From contig NZ_JAHCSH010000001.1 in assembly GCF_018474005.1 (NCBI RefSeq), positions 248,001-312,000 of the forward strand: a DNA stretch of 64,000 bases. Direction: 5' to 3'. The DNA is from Curvibacter sp. CHRR-16 (GTDB lineage Bacteria > Pseudomonadota > Gammaproteobacteria > Burkholderiales > Burkholderiaceae_C). Position 1 is the first letter of the stretch; each line of letters opens with the position of its first letter. The translations under genes and the position numbers were made by a program. The notes under the pieces were generated by a model that saw only the letters and a program-made list of their open reading frames with translations, did not search any database and had not been told where the DNA came from. Below are positions 46,316-55,399 of this stretch, one piece after another.

Positions 46316-46888
46316 ATGCGTAAAACTGCAATCACCCTCGCTTTGGCCGCAGCGGCTCTATCTGGCGCAGCCCATGCACAAGCTGCTAACTACGCCATTG
46401 ATCCTACCCACACTTTTGTGACTTTCGAGATCGACCACTTCGGTACTACCACCAACCGTGGCCGTTTCGACAAGAAAGAAGGCACTGTGCAGCTGGAAAA
46501 AGGCAAGTCTGGCAAGGTCAGCATCACAGTCGATACCACGTCTATCAACACCGGCACAGAAGCTTTCAACAAGCACTTGCAAAGCCCTGACCTGTTTGAT
46601 GCAGCCAAGTACCCCACCATCAAGTTTGAAGCCGACAAGTTTTCCTTCGCTGGCGACAAAGTCACCGAAGTGGCTGGTAACCTGACACTGCACGGTAAGA
46701 CCAACCCCGTGGTGTTGAAGGCTACCAAGTTCAACTGCTACGAAAACCCCATGATCAAGCGCGAAGTGTGCGGTGGTGACTTTGAGGCCACTATCGACCG
46801 CACTGCATTTGGTATGGACTACGGCGTGCAATGGGGCTTCCCTAAGAACGTGCGCTTGGTCATCCAAGTAGAAGCAGTGAAGCAATAA
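46316..46888 (+). CDS. YceI-family periplasmic protein (second copy)
   Basis: A 190-residue canonical YceI. The signal peptide ends AAHAQA, then YAIDPTHTFVTFEIDHFG, FDAAKYPTIKFEAD, LTLHGKTNPVVLKA and the paired cysteines of FNCYENP and REVCGGDFEAT. It probably binds a polyprenyl lipid or quinone in the periplasm. It lies 53 bases after the first copy and shares limited sequence with it, so this is an old duplication. Confidence 0.95.
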   Translation: MRKTAITLALAAAALSGAAHAQAANYAIDPTHTFVTFEIDHFGTTTNRGRFDKKEGTVQLEKGKSGKVSITVDTTSINTGTEAFNKHLQSPDLFDAAKYPTIKFEADKFSFAGDKVTEVAGNLTLHGKTNPVVLKATKFNCYENPMIKREVCGGDFEATIDRTAFGMDYGVQWGFPKNVRLVIQVEAVKQ

Positions 46889-46910
46889 ACCCAGTTCAAA
46901 CGGAGTCCCT

Positions 46911-47711
46911 GTGTCCAGTGCCAGACTGCCCACGTACTATTTGTCGCACGGAGGTGGTCCTTGGCCCTGGATGCCAGAAATGGCTCCTGCTATGCAAATG
47001 CTGACGCGATCCTTGCAGGGCATCCCGCAGCAGTTGCCACAAGTGCCCCAAGCCATTTTGATGGTGACGGCGCATTGGGAAGAGTTCCACGTCACCGTGT
47101 CGGGCAGCACGCAGCCTGGCATGGTGTACGACTATGGCGGCTTTCCTGCCCACACTTACGAGGTGGTGTACCCGGCACCCGGCGCGGTGGATCGCATTGA
47201 GCGCGTCAAAACCTTGCTGGAAAGCGCTGGCCAATCGTTGGCCATAGACCCTACCCGCGGTTACGACCACGGCAGCTTTGTGCCATTGGCCGTGATGTAC
47301 CCGCAGGCGCAAGTGCCTGTGCTGCAAATGTCGCTCAAGCGCGGCTTGAACCCAGCCGAGCATTTGGCCATTGGGCGCAGTTTGGCCCCCCTGCGCGATG
47401 AGGGTGTTCTCATCGTCGCCAGCGGCCTGAGTTTCCACAATTTGCGTGCGTTTGGCCCCCCAGCCAAACAAGTCTCGAAAGTGTTCGACGACTGGTTGCA
47501 GGCCACTTTGGCTGCCAGTCCTGCAGAGCGCAGTGCCCAATTGCTGCAGTGGGAAAGCGCCCCCGCAGCACGCCAGTGCCATCCGCGTGAGGAGCACCTG
47601 ATTCCCCTCATGGTCGCCGTCGGTGCGGCAGAGCAGGGCGATGCCACGTGCATTTACCACGAGGAAGACTTTTTCGGCGGCATCACTGCATCCAGTTTCC
47701 GCTTTCAGTAG
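46911..47711 (+). CDS. LigB/DODA-type extradiol dioxygenase
   Basis: A 266-residue class III extradiol ring-cleavage enzyme of the YgiD/DODA group. Metal-site histidines lie in LSHGGGPWPW, TAHWEEFHV and RGYDHGSFVP; ASGLSFHNLRA carries a further conserved histidine. It starts with GTG after GGAG. In bacteria the family often forms part of aromatic or DOPA metabolism, but no aromatic pathway gene is adjacent; it may be grouped with the upstream redox proteins only by chance. Confidence 0.9.
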   Translation: MSSARLPTYYLSHGGGPWPWMPEMAPAMQMLTRSLQGIPQQLPQVPQAILMVTAHWEEFHVTVSGSTQPGMVYDYGGFPAHTYEVVYPAPGAVDRIERVKTLLESAGQSLAIDPTRGYDHGSFVPLAVMYPQAQVPVLQMSLKRGLNPAEHLAIGRSLAPLRDEGVLIVASGLSFHNLRAFGPPAKQVSKVFDDWLQATLAASPAERSAQLLQWESAPAARQCHPREEHLIPLMVAVGAAEQGDATCIYHEEDFFGGITASSFRFQ

Positions 47712-47793
47712 TACGCCAGCTATGTACGCCACCTGGCGTATTGGGCATTTCCAGCAGCCAACCTACAGTCAATTCAACGCTGACAGACAGCCT

Positions 47794-47808
47794 TGGGCCA
47801 CTGGCCCA
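47794..47808. promoter_or_regulatory. Inverted repeats upstream of urtA
   Basis: TGGGCCA, one base, TGGCCCA is a perfect seven-base inverted repeat 60 bases before the urtA ATG. A second pair, TACGCCAG (47712-47719) and CTGGCGTA (47733-47740), follows the dioxygenase stop. The first could be an operator for nitrogen control of urt and the second a weak terminator; neither matches a consensus I can name. Confidence 0.35.
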
Positions 47809-47867
47809 GCATGGCTGGCAGCGCTGCAAGACTGGTTTGGTTCTGTTCAACTTCTGGAGAAGCCCAC

Positions 47868-49133
47868 ATGCAACGTCGCTTTACGCTCAAGGCACTGACT
47901 GCTGCCGTAGCCCTGTCCTCTCTGTCTGCGGTTCCCGCCTTCGCAGCAGACACCATCAAAGTAGGTGTGCTGCACAGCCTCTCAGGCACCATGGCCATTT
48001 CGGAGACGGTTCTCAAAGACACCGTGCTCATGGCCATCGATGAAATCAATGCCAAGGGTGGCGTTTTGGGCAAAAAGCTCGAACCTGTGGTGGTAGACCC
48101 CGCCTCCAATTGGCCCCTGTTTGCTGAGAAAACCAAGCAGTTGCTAACCCAAGACAAAGTGGCCGTCATCTTTGGTTGCTGGACTTCGGTGTCGCGCAAA
48201 TCCGTGCTGCCCGTGGTCGAAGAACTCAACGGCCTGCTGTTCTACCCCGTGCAGTACGAGGGTGAAGAGCTGAGCAAAAACGTGTTCTACACCGGCGCTG
48301 CTCCTAATCAGCAAGCCATTCCCGCTGTGGAATACCTGATGAGCAAAGACGGTGGCTCTGCCAAGCGCTTTGTGCTCTTGGGTACTGACTATGTGTACCC
48401 CCGCACCACCAACAAAATCCTGCGCGCTTTCTTAAAGAGCAAGGGCATTGCCGAGTCCGACATCATGGAGGAGTACACCCCCTTCGGCCACTCGGACTAC
48501 CAAACCATCATCGGCAAGATCAAGAAGTTCTCTTCCGAAGGCAAGAAAACTGCTGTGATCTCCACCATCAACGGCGACTCCAACGTGCCGTTCTACAAAG
48601 AGCTGGGCAACCAAGGTCTCAAGGCCAAAGACGTTCCTGTGGTGGCCTTTAGCGTGGGTGAAGAAGAACTGCGCGGCGTAGACACCAAGCCATTGGTCGG
48701 CCACTTGGCTGCTTGGAACTACTTCATGAGCGTGAAGAACCCTACCAACGACGAGTTCATCAAGAAGTGGAGCGCATACGCCAAGGCCAAGGGCATTGCT
48801 GGTCACAAAGACAAGCCTTTGACCAACGACCCGATGGAAGCCACCTACATCGGCATCAACATGTGGAAGCAAGCGGTGGAGAAAGCCAAGTCCACCGATG
48901 TGGATAAGGTCATTGCCGCCATGGGGGGCCAGACCTTCAAAGCCCCTTCTGGCTTTACCGCCAAGATGGACGAAAAGAACCACCACTTGCACAAGCCTGT
49001 GTTCATTGGCGAAGTCAAGGCCGATGGCCAGTTCAACGTGGTGTGGAAGACCCCCGGCCCTGTCAAAGCCATGCCTTGGAGCCCCTACATCGAAGGCAAT
49101 GCTGGCAAGCCTGACGAGCCTGTCAAGAAGTAA
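47868..49133 (+). CDS. urtA: Urea ABC transporter substrate-binding protein
   Basis: A 421-residue periplasmic receptor. The signal peptide MQRRFTLKALTAAVALSSLS ends at AFAAD; IKVGVLHSLSGTMAISE, VIFGCWTSVSRKSVLPV, YPVQYEGEE and TDYVYPRTTNKI are diagnostic of the urea/short-amide receptor branch (UrtA/FmdD). It is the first of five urt genes. The preferred start has GGAGA upstream. A hairpin separates it from urtB, which may keep the receptor more abundant than the membrane parts. Confidence 0.95.
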   Translation: MQRRFTLKALTAAVALSSLSAVPAFAADTIKVGVLHSLSGTMAISETVLKDTVLMAIDEINAKGGVLGKKLEPVVVDPASNWPLFAEKTKQLLTQDKVAVIFGCWTSVSRKSVLPVVEELNGLLFYPVQYEGEELSKNVFYTGAAPNQQAIPAVEYLMSKDGGSAKRFVLLGTDYVYPRTTNKILRAFLKSKGIAESDIMEEYTPFGHSDYQTIIGKIKKFSSEGKKTAVISTINGDSNVPFYKELGNQGLKAKDVPVVAFSVGEEELRGVDTKPLVGHLAAWNYFMSVKNPTNDEFIKKWSAYAKAKGIAGHKDKPLTNDPMEATYIGINMWKQAVEKAKSTDVDKVIAAMGGQTFKAPSGFTAKMDEKNHHLHKPVFIGEVKADGQFNVVWKTPGPVKAMPWSPYIEGNAGKPDEPVKK

Positions 49134-49164
49134 GCATTGGATCGCATCTAGCTCCTAAAGAAGC

Positions 49165-49195
49165 ACCGCTGCGGTCTGTTGGAGATCGCAGCGGT
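49165..49195 (+). terminator. Intra-operon hairpin between urtA and urtB
   Basis: ACCGCTGCGGTCT, loop GTTGG, AGATCGCAGCGGT: 13 pairs with one G-T. There is no T run. Such hairpins after the first gene of binding-protein operons commonly protect that part of the mRNA or reduce read-through into permease genes. Confidence 0.55.
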
Positions 49196-49237
49196 TGCTG
49201 CACATCCATGGTGGAGCCACACAGGAGACCTGGGCGT

Positions 49238-50821
49238 ATGCCAGTGATTCGCAACCTTGTTCTTTCGCTTGCTATATTTTTGATAGCTGGCCAAGCTTAT
49301 TCCTTAAGCCTTGCAGAAGCAAAAGCCATTGCAAGCGGTGACAACGATGCCCGCGTGGCTGCCTTGCAAGCCGCGCTGGCGCAAGCCGATGACACCACCT
49401 TGCACTACTTGCAGGCCATGGCCAACGACAGCGTCAAGCTGGTGGCGGGAAAACCTGTCATCGTAGTGGACGGCCAAGGCAAAGACCCGGTGAGCGGTGC
49501 TGCCGTTGCCGTGCCGGCCGATGCCGAAGATGTAGTCAACAACAACCGCATGCGCGGCGAGATAGACGCTGCGCTGGCAGGGTTGCAACTGCTCTCCACT
49601 GAGGCGGCCGTGCGCCGCGAGGCGGTGAAAACGCTGCAAGGCCAAGAGCTGGACGACAGCAAATTGTCCTTGCTGGACAAAGCATTGGCGCAAGAAAAAC
49701 AGACCGATATTCGCGCCGTGCTGCAGCAGTTGCGCGCGGTGGCCTTGCTGGGAAGCCGCGACGCTGCGCTGCGCATAGAAGCCGCGCAAGCACTGGCTGA
49801 CAGCACCGAGTCCAATGCCAAGTCGCTGCTGGGTGAGCGCTTGCAAACCGAAACCGACCCGGCGGTCAAAGCCGCCCTGAACAAAAGCCTGGCCGCTGTG
49901 AACGCCCGCTTGGCCTGGGGCGACAAGCTGGGAGCGCTGTTCACGGGTTTGAGCCTGGGCTCTATCTTGCTGCTGGTGGCGTTAGGGCTTGCCATTACCT
50001 ACGGGCTGATGGGCGTCATCAACATGGCCCACGGCGAGTTGATGATGATTGGCGCCTACGCCACCTATGTGGTGCAGGGCTTGTTCCAGAAATACCTGCC
50101 CAGCGCTTTCGACTGGTATTTGCTCGCCGCACTGCCCGTGGCGTTTATGGCATCGGCCTTGGTGGGCGCGGTGCTTGAGCGCAGTGTGCTGCGTTTCTTG
50201 TACGGCCGCCCACTGGAGACGCTGCTGGCTACGTGGGGCATTAGTCTGGTGCTCATGCAGCTCGTGCGCAGTGTGTTTGGCGCGCAAAACGTGGGCGTAG
50301 AAAACCCCAGCTGGATGAGTGGGGGCATCACCTTCTTGGGCAACCTGTCTTTGCCCTACAACCGCCTCATCATCATGGCCTTTGCCTTCGCGGTGCTGGC
50401 AGCGGTGGCGCTGCTGATCAGCAAAACGCGGCTGGGCCTGTTTGTGCGTGGGGTGACGCAAAACCGCCCCATTGCCGCCTGCATGGGCGTCAACACCGCC
50501 CGCGTGGACACCTACGCATTCGCTCTGGGCTCAGGCATTGCCGGCTTGGCCGGCTGCGCGCTCAGCCAAGTGGGCAATGTGGGGCCCGACTTGGGCCAAG
50601 GTTACATCGTGGACTCGTTCATGGTGGTGGTGCTGGGCGGTGTGGGCCAGTTGGCAGGTACGGTCTACGCCGCCATGGGGCTGGGCATTTTGGGCAAGCT
50701 GCTCGAAGGCTTTGCCGGTGCCGTATTGGCCAAGATCGCCGTGTTGGTGTTCATCATCGTGTTCATTCAAAAACGCCCCCAAGGCATCTTTGCCATGAAG
50801 GGCCGGAGTGCTGAAGCATGA
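49238..50821 (+). CDS. urtB: Urea ABC transporter permease UrtB
   Basis: A 527-residue membrane protein. UrtB-specific N-terminal helical repeats (about 30-220) precede the LivH-type permease core (SLGSILLLVALGLAITYGLM, NMAHGELMMIGAYATYV, VVVLGGVGQLAGTVYAAMGL). The ATG at 49238 follows AGGAG. The signal-peptide-like start (LVLSLAIFLIAGQAYSLSLA) is encoded largely by a short interspersed repeat. It overlaps urtC by ATGA. Confidence 0.95.
   Translation: MPVIRNLVLSLAIFLIAGQAYSLSLAEAKAIASGDNDARVAALQAALAQADDTTLHYLQAMANDSVKLVAGKPVIVVDGQGKDPVSGAAVAVPADAEDVVNNNRMRGEIDAALAGLQLLSTEAAVRREAVKTLQGQELDDSKLSLLDKALAQEKQTDIRAVLQQLRAVALLGSRDAALRIEAAQALADSTESNAKSLLGERLQTETDPAVKAALNKSLAAVNARLAWGDKLGALFTGLSLGSILLLVALGLAITYGLMGVINMAHGELMMIGAYATYVVQGLFQKYLPSAFDWYLLAALPVAFMASALVGAVLERSVLRFLYGRPLETLLATWGISLVLMQLVRSVFGAQNVGVENPSWMSGGITFLGNLSLPYNRLIIMAFAFAVLAAVALLISKTRLGLFVRGVTQNRPIAACMGVNTARVDTYAFALGSGIAGLAGCALSQVGNVGPDLGQGYIVDSFMVVVLGGVGQLAGTVYAAMGLGILGKLLEGFAGAVLAKIAVLVFIIVFIQKRPQGIFAMKGRSAEA
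49269..49319 (+). repeat. Short interspersed repeat, copy C (inside urtB)
   Basis: Starts TTGCTATATTTTTGATAGCT and contains AAGCTT and TTAAGC, matching copy A in the first 20 bases apart from small indels. It is in frame in urtB and supplies the hydrophobic core and cleavage region of the signal sequence. Confidence 0.6.
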
Positions 50822-51942
50822 GTAGTTCTGCAATCGTGTTGCCGCCCGCCCAGCCGCTGCTGGCGCGTTCGGGTTGGACGGCGTGGCTGGTGGCTTTGGT
50901 GTTGTTGTGCGGCGTGGCCCCGGTGCTCAACCTGTGGGTGCCTGCGGGTAGTGTGTTCCACCTGAGCGACTTTGCCGTAGCGCTGTTAGGCAAGATCATG
51001 TGCTACGCCATTTGTGCCTTGGCCATGGATTTGATCTGGGGCTATACCGGCATCTTGTCGCTGGGCCACGGCCTATTCTTTGCCTTGGGTGGCTACGCCA
51101 TGGGCATGTACCTGATGCGCCAGATCGGGCGCGATGGCAACTACCAGAGCGACTTGCCCGACTTCATGGTCTTTTTGGACTGGAAAGAACTGCCGTGGCA
51201 CTGGGCGCTGAGCAGCAGCTTTGCCGCCACGCTGCTGCTGGTGGTGGCAGTGCCGGGTTTGGTGGCACTGGTGTTTGGCTATTTTGCTTTCCGCAGCCGC
51301 ATCAAAGGGGTGTATTTTTCCATCATCACCCAGGCCATGACCTTTGCCGCCATGCTGCTGTTCTTTCGCAATGAGACCGGGTTTGGCGGCAACAACGGCT
51401 TTACCGACTTCAAGCGCATTGCCGATGTGCCGTTGGCCACGCCGGGCATGCGCATGCTGCTCTTTGTCCTGACTTCCTGCACGCTGCTGGGCTTTTTCTT
51501 GCTCGCACGCTGGTTGGTCACGTCCAAGTTTGGCCGTGTGCTGCAAGCGGTGCGCGATGCCGAGAGCCGCGTCATGTTCAGCGGCTACAACCCGCTGGGC
51601 TACAAGCTGGCCATCTGGGTCATCAGCGCCATGATGTGTGGGGTTGCGGGAGCCTTGTATGTGCCGCAGGTGGGCATCATCAACCCCAGCGAAATGAGCC
51701 CGGCCAACAGCATTGAAATGGCGGTCTGGGCGGCTGTGGGGGGGCGCGCCTCGCTCATCGGCCCCATCGTGGGCGCATTCTTGGTCAACGGAGCCAAGAG
51801 CTGGCTCACGGTCACCTATCCCGAGTTCTGGCTCTACTGCTTGGGTGCCTTGTTCATTGCCGTCACCTTGTTCTTGCCCCAAGGGGTGGTGGGCTTGGTT
51901 GCCAAGCTGAAGAAAAACAAACATGGAGGGCAATCGTCATGA
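50818..51942 (+). CDS. urtC: Urea ABC transporter permease UrtC
   Basis: A 374-residue LivM-type permease. LMCYAICALAMDLIWGYTGI-like start (from residue 59), LSLGHGLFFALGGYAMGMYL and AVWAAVGGRASLIGPIVGAF are family signatures. A long insert (about 105-130, GRDGNYQSDLPDFMVFLDWK) is typical of UrtC. Both ends overlap neighbours by four bases, so translation is coupled. Confidence 0.95.
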   Translation: MSSSAIVLPPAQPLLARSGWTAWLVALVLLCGVAPVLNLWVPAGSVFHLSDFAVALLGKIMCYAICALAMDLIWGYTGILSLGHGLFFALGGYAMGMYLMRQIGRDGNYQSDLPDFMVFLDWKELPWHWALSSSFAATLLLVVAVPGLVALVFGYFAFRSRIKGVYFSIITQAMTFAAMLLFFRNETGFGGNNGFTDFKRIADVPLATPGMRMLLFVLTSCTLLGFFLLARWLVTSKFGRVLQAVRDAESRVMFSGYNPLGYKLAIWVISAMMCGVAGALYVPQVGIINPSEMSPANSIEMAVWAAVGGRASLIGPIVGAFLVNGAKSWLTVTYPEFWLYCLGALFIAVTLFLPQGVVGLVAKLKKNKHGGQSS

Positions 51943-52820
51943 CCCCCGAACTCATGCAAGCAGGCGCTGAGCGCTTGCAGGCTTACCAAGCTGGTCAGAC
52001 CCAGCGCACGGGCAACACCGAGTCGGGCGGGCGTGCCGCAGGCTTTGCCCGTATCGCCAAAGCGGGCGAGGTCGATGTGACCCATGGCCGCATCTTGTAC
52101 TTGGAGGACGTGCATGTCAGCTTCGATGGCTTCAAAGCCATCAACGGGCTGAGCTTGGACATTGCCCCCGGTGAGTTGCGTTGCATCATCGGCCCTAACG
52201 GCGCAGGCAAGACCACCATGATGGACATCATCACGGGCAAAACGCGCCCTGACTCGGGCACGGTCTACTTTGGCAGCACCATCGATTTGCTGCGCTACCG
52301 CGAGGCCGATATTGCCCAACTGGGGATTGGCCGCAAGTTCCAAAAGCCCACGGTGTTTGAGCAATTGAGTGTGCTGCACAACCTGGAGCTCGCGCTCAAG
52401 ACCAACAAAGGCGTACCGTCTTCCTTGTTTTTCAAACTGGACTCCGCCCAGAGCGACCGCTTGGCCGAGGTGCTGCACACCATCCACCTGGCCGAGCATC
52501 TCACGCGCCCTGCTGGGGAGCTGAGCCATGGCCAAAAGCAGTGGCTCGAAATTGGCATGCTGCTCATGCAAGACCCCAAACTACTGCTGCTCGATGAACC
52601 CGTTGCCGGCATGACGGACGAAGAAACTGCCCGCACAGCCGAGCTGTTTCTTAGCCTCAAGGGCAAGCATTCGCTCATGGTGGTGGAGCACGATATGGGC
52701 TTTATCCGCACCATCAGCGACATCGTGACCGTGCTGTGCGACGGCTCGGTACTGGCCCAGGGCACGCTGGACGAAGTGCAGGCCGACGAGCGCGTGATCG
52801 AGGTGTATTTAGGACGGTGA
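51939..52820 (+). CDS. urtD: Urea ABC transporter ATP-binding protein UrtD
   Basis: A 293-residue LivG-type ATPase. Walker A GPNGAGKTTMMD, signature LSHGQKQWLEIG (with SHGQ in place of SGGQ, as usual in UrtD) and Walker B LLLLDEPVAGM. About 45 residues precede the ATPase core, more than in LivG. Its stop is one base before urtE. Confidence 0.95.
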   Translation: MTPELMQAGAERLQAYQAGQTQRTGNTESGGRAAGFARIAKAGEVDVTHGRILYLEDVHVSFDGFKAINGLSLDIAPGELRCIIGPNGAGKTTMMDIITGKTRPDSGTVYFGSTIDLLRYREADIAQLGIGRKFQKPTVFEQLSVLHNLELALKTNKGVPSSLFFKLDSAQSDRLAEVLHTIHLAEHLTRPAGELSHGQKQWLEIGMLLMQDPKLLLLDEPVAGMTDEETARTAELFLSLKGKHSLMVVEHDMGFIRTISDIVTVLCDGSVLAQGTLDEVQADERVIEVYLGR

Positions 52821-52821
52821 C

Positions 52822-53514
52822 ATGCTGCAAGTAAACAATATCCATCAGTACTACGGCGGCTCGCACATCCTGCGCGATGTGAGCCTGAGCGCCGCCATGG
52901 GCCAAGTGACGGTGGTGCTGGGCCGCAACGGTGTGGGTAAAACCACGCTGCTCAAGTCCCTCATGGGGCTGGTGCCCATCCAATCCGGCAGCATCACCTT
53001 GGGTGGGCAAGCCATTGCAGGCATGACGCCCTACCAGCGCGCCCGCGCGGGTGTGGGCTATGTGCCCCAAGGGCGTGAGATTTTTGCCCGCCTGACGGTA
53101 GAAGAAAACCTGCGCATGGGCTTGGCCACGCAAAAGGGCAGCACGCCCATACCGCCGGAGTTGTTTGAACTCTTTCCCGTGCTCGACCAAATGCGTCACA
53201 GACGAGGCGGCGATTTGTCGGGCGGACAGCAGCAGCAATTGGCCATTGCCCGCGCACTGGCCGCCAAGCCCCAAGTGTTGATACTGGATGAACCGACCGA
53301 GGGCATACAGCCCAGCATCATCAAAGACATTGGTCGCGTCATCCGCATGCTGGCAGACCGGGGTGACATGGCCATCTTGTTGGTGGAGCAGTACTACGAC
53401 TTTGCCGAAGAATTGGCCGACAGTTATGTGGTGATGGAACGCGGTGCTGTCATTGCCAGTGGCCCAGGCAGTGAGATGCAGGCCAAAGAGGTGCGCAAGC
53501 TGGTGGCGATTTAA
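52822..53514 (+). CDS. urtE: Urea ABC transporter ATP-binding protein UrtE
   Basis: A 230-residue LivF-type ATPase. Walker A GRNGVGKTTLLK, signature LSGGQQQQLAIAR, Walker B LILDEPTEGIQPS. It completes the urea importer. The operon is closed by a strong terminator 20 bases after the stop. No urease genes are in the window, so imported urea must be used by enzymes encoded elsewhere. Confidence 0.95.
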   Translation: MLQVNNIHQYYGGSHILRDVSLSAAMGQVTVVLGRNGVGKTTLLKSLMGLVPIQSGSITLGGQAIAGMTPYQRARAGVGYVPQGREIFARLTVEENLRMGLATQKGSTPIPPELFELFPVLDQMRHRRGGDLSGGQQQQLAIARALAAKPQVLILDEPTEGIQPSIIKDIGRVIRMLADRGDMAILLVEQYYDFAEELADSYVVMERGAVIASGPGSEMQAKEVRKLVAI

Positions 53515-53535
53515 GCCAGCCCCCAGCCTTCAGAG

Positions 53536-53566
53536 GCCGCTACCTGCTTGCGCAGGTGCGGCTTTT
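53536..53566 (+). terminator. Rho-independent terminator after urtE
   Basis: GCCGC-T-ACCTGC, loop TTGC, GCAGGT-GCGGC, then TTTT. Eleven pairs with one bulged base. It sits between the convergent urtE and pectate lyase genes and could serve urtE alone, because the T run is on the plus side. Confidence 0.8.
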
Positions 53567-53571
53567 AGCCA

Positions 53572-55158
53572 TCAGTAGCTACTGGTCAGTACCGACTTTT
53601 GCTGGTTGCGCGCAACCCAAGCGGGATACTCTTTTTGCAGCAAAGGCAGGGCTTCGCTGGTGTACCAGTTGTACTTCACGCGGCGTTCGTACGAGACTTC
53701 TTCAAAGGTCTCGCGGGGCTTGCTGTCACGGCCTGCGAACAGGGGGCGGCCTGTGTTCAGGTCGTAAAAACGGGCCCAAGTGGGGGAGGCCTTGTCGTCC
53801 TTGACGATCACAAAGTCAAAACCGTATTCCGTAGTGCGGTCTTCGCGGCGCACGCGCTTGATGCCCGTGACTTTGGCTGCATCCAACCATGCCACAGCAC
53901 TCTGAATAGCATCCACCACCGCGGGTGTGGGCTTGTCAATGCTCAGCAAAAAGCGGATCACGTTCACGCTTTCTCCACCACTGATGGAGGCCAGTTCAAA
54001 TGCACGGCCCATGGCGGGGGTCAAGGTGTTTTCGTCGTACTGGGCACACCAGCCAGTGCGTTTGCCATTGACCACGATTTGCGTGCGCACAATCATGTCC
54101 ACGCCGGCTTTGTACGCTTTGTCGGCACGGCGTGCCAAGTCGGTGCTGACAAAGTCAAAGTCGCCAGTGCGCAGGGCCACATCGCGCATGATTTCCAGCA
54201 CATTGGCTACGGCATCGTCGTTGAAGGTCACGCGGGCTTTGTAGCCTTGGGCATTGGGCCAGTACTGTTGCCAACCCCCGCTTTTGTGTTGGGCTGCCAG
54301 CAGGTATTCAATGCCTTTGAGCGCGCTGTCGCGAAAGCGTGCTTGCTGGCTGGCTTTCCAAGCCCGTGCCAAAGCAATGATTTGCTTGGTGGTGGAGTCG
54401 TTGTCGATGGTGGATTTGATCTTGAAACCGCTCAGTGCTGCGCGGTTCAGTGGGGTGGTGAGTGACGTATCGCGTTCCACCTTGGGCCAGCCACCGTCTT
54501 CGTTTTGGTAGCCCACAATCACATCGGCCACGGTAGTGCCTTGCGCGGATGACCAAAAGTCCGGCTTTTGGTCGCCCAAGTTGGCTTCCATCACCGGGCC
54601 GCCCTTGGCAATGCCGGCTGTTTTCTTGCTCACGGGTAAGACCAGCGATGCACTGAAGCGCTGGCGGGCTTTGTCCCACTTGCTGTAGGCACCGAATTGG
54701 TCAAACAACCACCAGACCGACACCCACATATTGTTGTTGCGCCACTCAGGGGCTACATCCATGTTGATGGTTTGGCCATCCACTTGCGCGCCAACAACGC
54801 CTGCTGTGACTTGAACCGTGCGTCCGTTGAGTGTGTAGTTAGCGGTTTTGCTGGCGGGGTTCAGGTGAGCGTGGCCACCCAAAGCTTCGAAAATTTCACT
54901 CACTGGCGCAAACACCTTATCGCCGGGCAGCAGCTCGGGCTTGGTGTACAGGCCTTCTTCCAACTCTTGGTAGCCGCCGTCGATAGAGTAGTTGGGCTCC
55001 CCAATGATGAACGCAATGGTTTGCAAAACACCATCGGCACGGCTGGGGGACACCCCTGAAGGGGCCGCTGTGCTGGAAACAGAGGTTTGGGCGGTGACTA
55101 CGCCGCAGGCGAGCAGGCATGCTGCAAGCACCACGCTGTGCGCACGAAAGTGAGCCAT
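53572..55158 (-). CDS. Pectate lyase, PL10 (PelA) type
   Basis: A 528-residue secreted protein. The signal peptide (about 1-23, ending VTAQ) leads to a copper-amine-oxidase-like N-terminal domain (LYTKPELLPGDKVFAPVSEI, about 70-160) and then a PL10 catalytic domain: IVGYQNEDGGWPKV, STTKQIIALARAW, SGGWQQYWP, TGWCAQYDENTL and WARFYDLNTGRPLF. It cleaves polygalacturonate by beta-elimination, suggesting use of plant or algal debris. It stands alone on the minus strand between two nitrogen-uptake operons. Confidence 0.88.
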   Translation of the reverse strand: MAHFRAHSVVLAACLLACGVVTAQTSVSSTAAPSGVSPSRADGVLQTIAFIIGEPNYSIDGGYQELEEGLYTKPELLPGDKVFAPVSEIFEALGGHAHLNPASKTANYTLNGRTVQVTAGVVGAQVDGQTINMDVAPEWRNNNMWVSVWWLFDQFGAYSKWDKARQRFSASLVLPVSKKTAGIAKGGPVMEANLGDQKPDFWSSAQGTTVADVIVGYQNEDGGWPKVERDTSLTTPLNRAALSGFKIKSTIDNDSTTKQIIALARAWKASQQARFRDSALKGIEYLLAAQHKSGGWQQYWPNAQGYKARVTFNDDAVANVLEIMRDVALRTGDFDFVSTDLARRADKAYKAGVDMIVRTQIVVNGKRTGWCAQYDENTLTPAMGRAFELASISGGESVNVIRFLLSIDKPTPAVVDAIQSAVAWLDAAKVTGIKRVRREDRTTEYGFDFVIVKDDKASPTWARFYDLNTGRPLFAGRDSKPRETFEEVSYERRVKYNWYTSEALPLLQKEYPAWVARNQQKSVLTSSY

Positions 55159-55355
55159 GGGGGAATACTCCTAGTTGTCTGACGTGTAATGAGTTATTTA
55201 TACCCCAGTAGGTGCAAAACAGTAGAAGTAATTACCCTAGTCCTTGTTTTCTAACTTTCAATGCGGCCCTCGTCAGACATCTGGGCATGGTTTGCATCAA
55301 CTTGGGGCTTTTGCACCCATATGGCCAGTCGGTTTGCCATTCTTTTGTGCGCATG

Positions 55356-55396
55356 GGCCTTTCGGCGTGTTTTTTTCACTCGAAGGGCCATTTTTT
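55356..55396 (+). terminator. Terminator-like hairpin in front of the sigma-54 promoter
   Basis: GGCCTTTCG pairs with CGAAGGGCC and GTG with CAC around a loop of seven T, giving 12 pairs with one internal mismatch, followed by ATTTTTT. It ends four bases before the sigma-54 element. It could insulate that promoter, or attenuate a longer transcript from further upstream. Confidence 0.6.
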
Positions 55397-55399
55397 CTA

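Noticed and set aside
47712..47867. Sigma-54 promoter before urtA
   Set aside because: TGGC and TGC elements occur near 47811-47830, but the spacing between GG and GC does not fit the required distance.
55313..55328. NtrC enhancer site
   Set aside because: Only one half (TGCACC) matches; the second half of the dyad is missing, so it is mentioned only as a half site.
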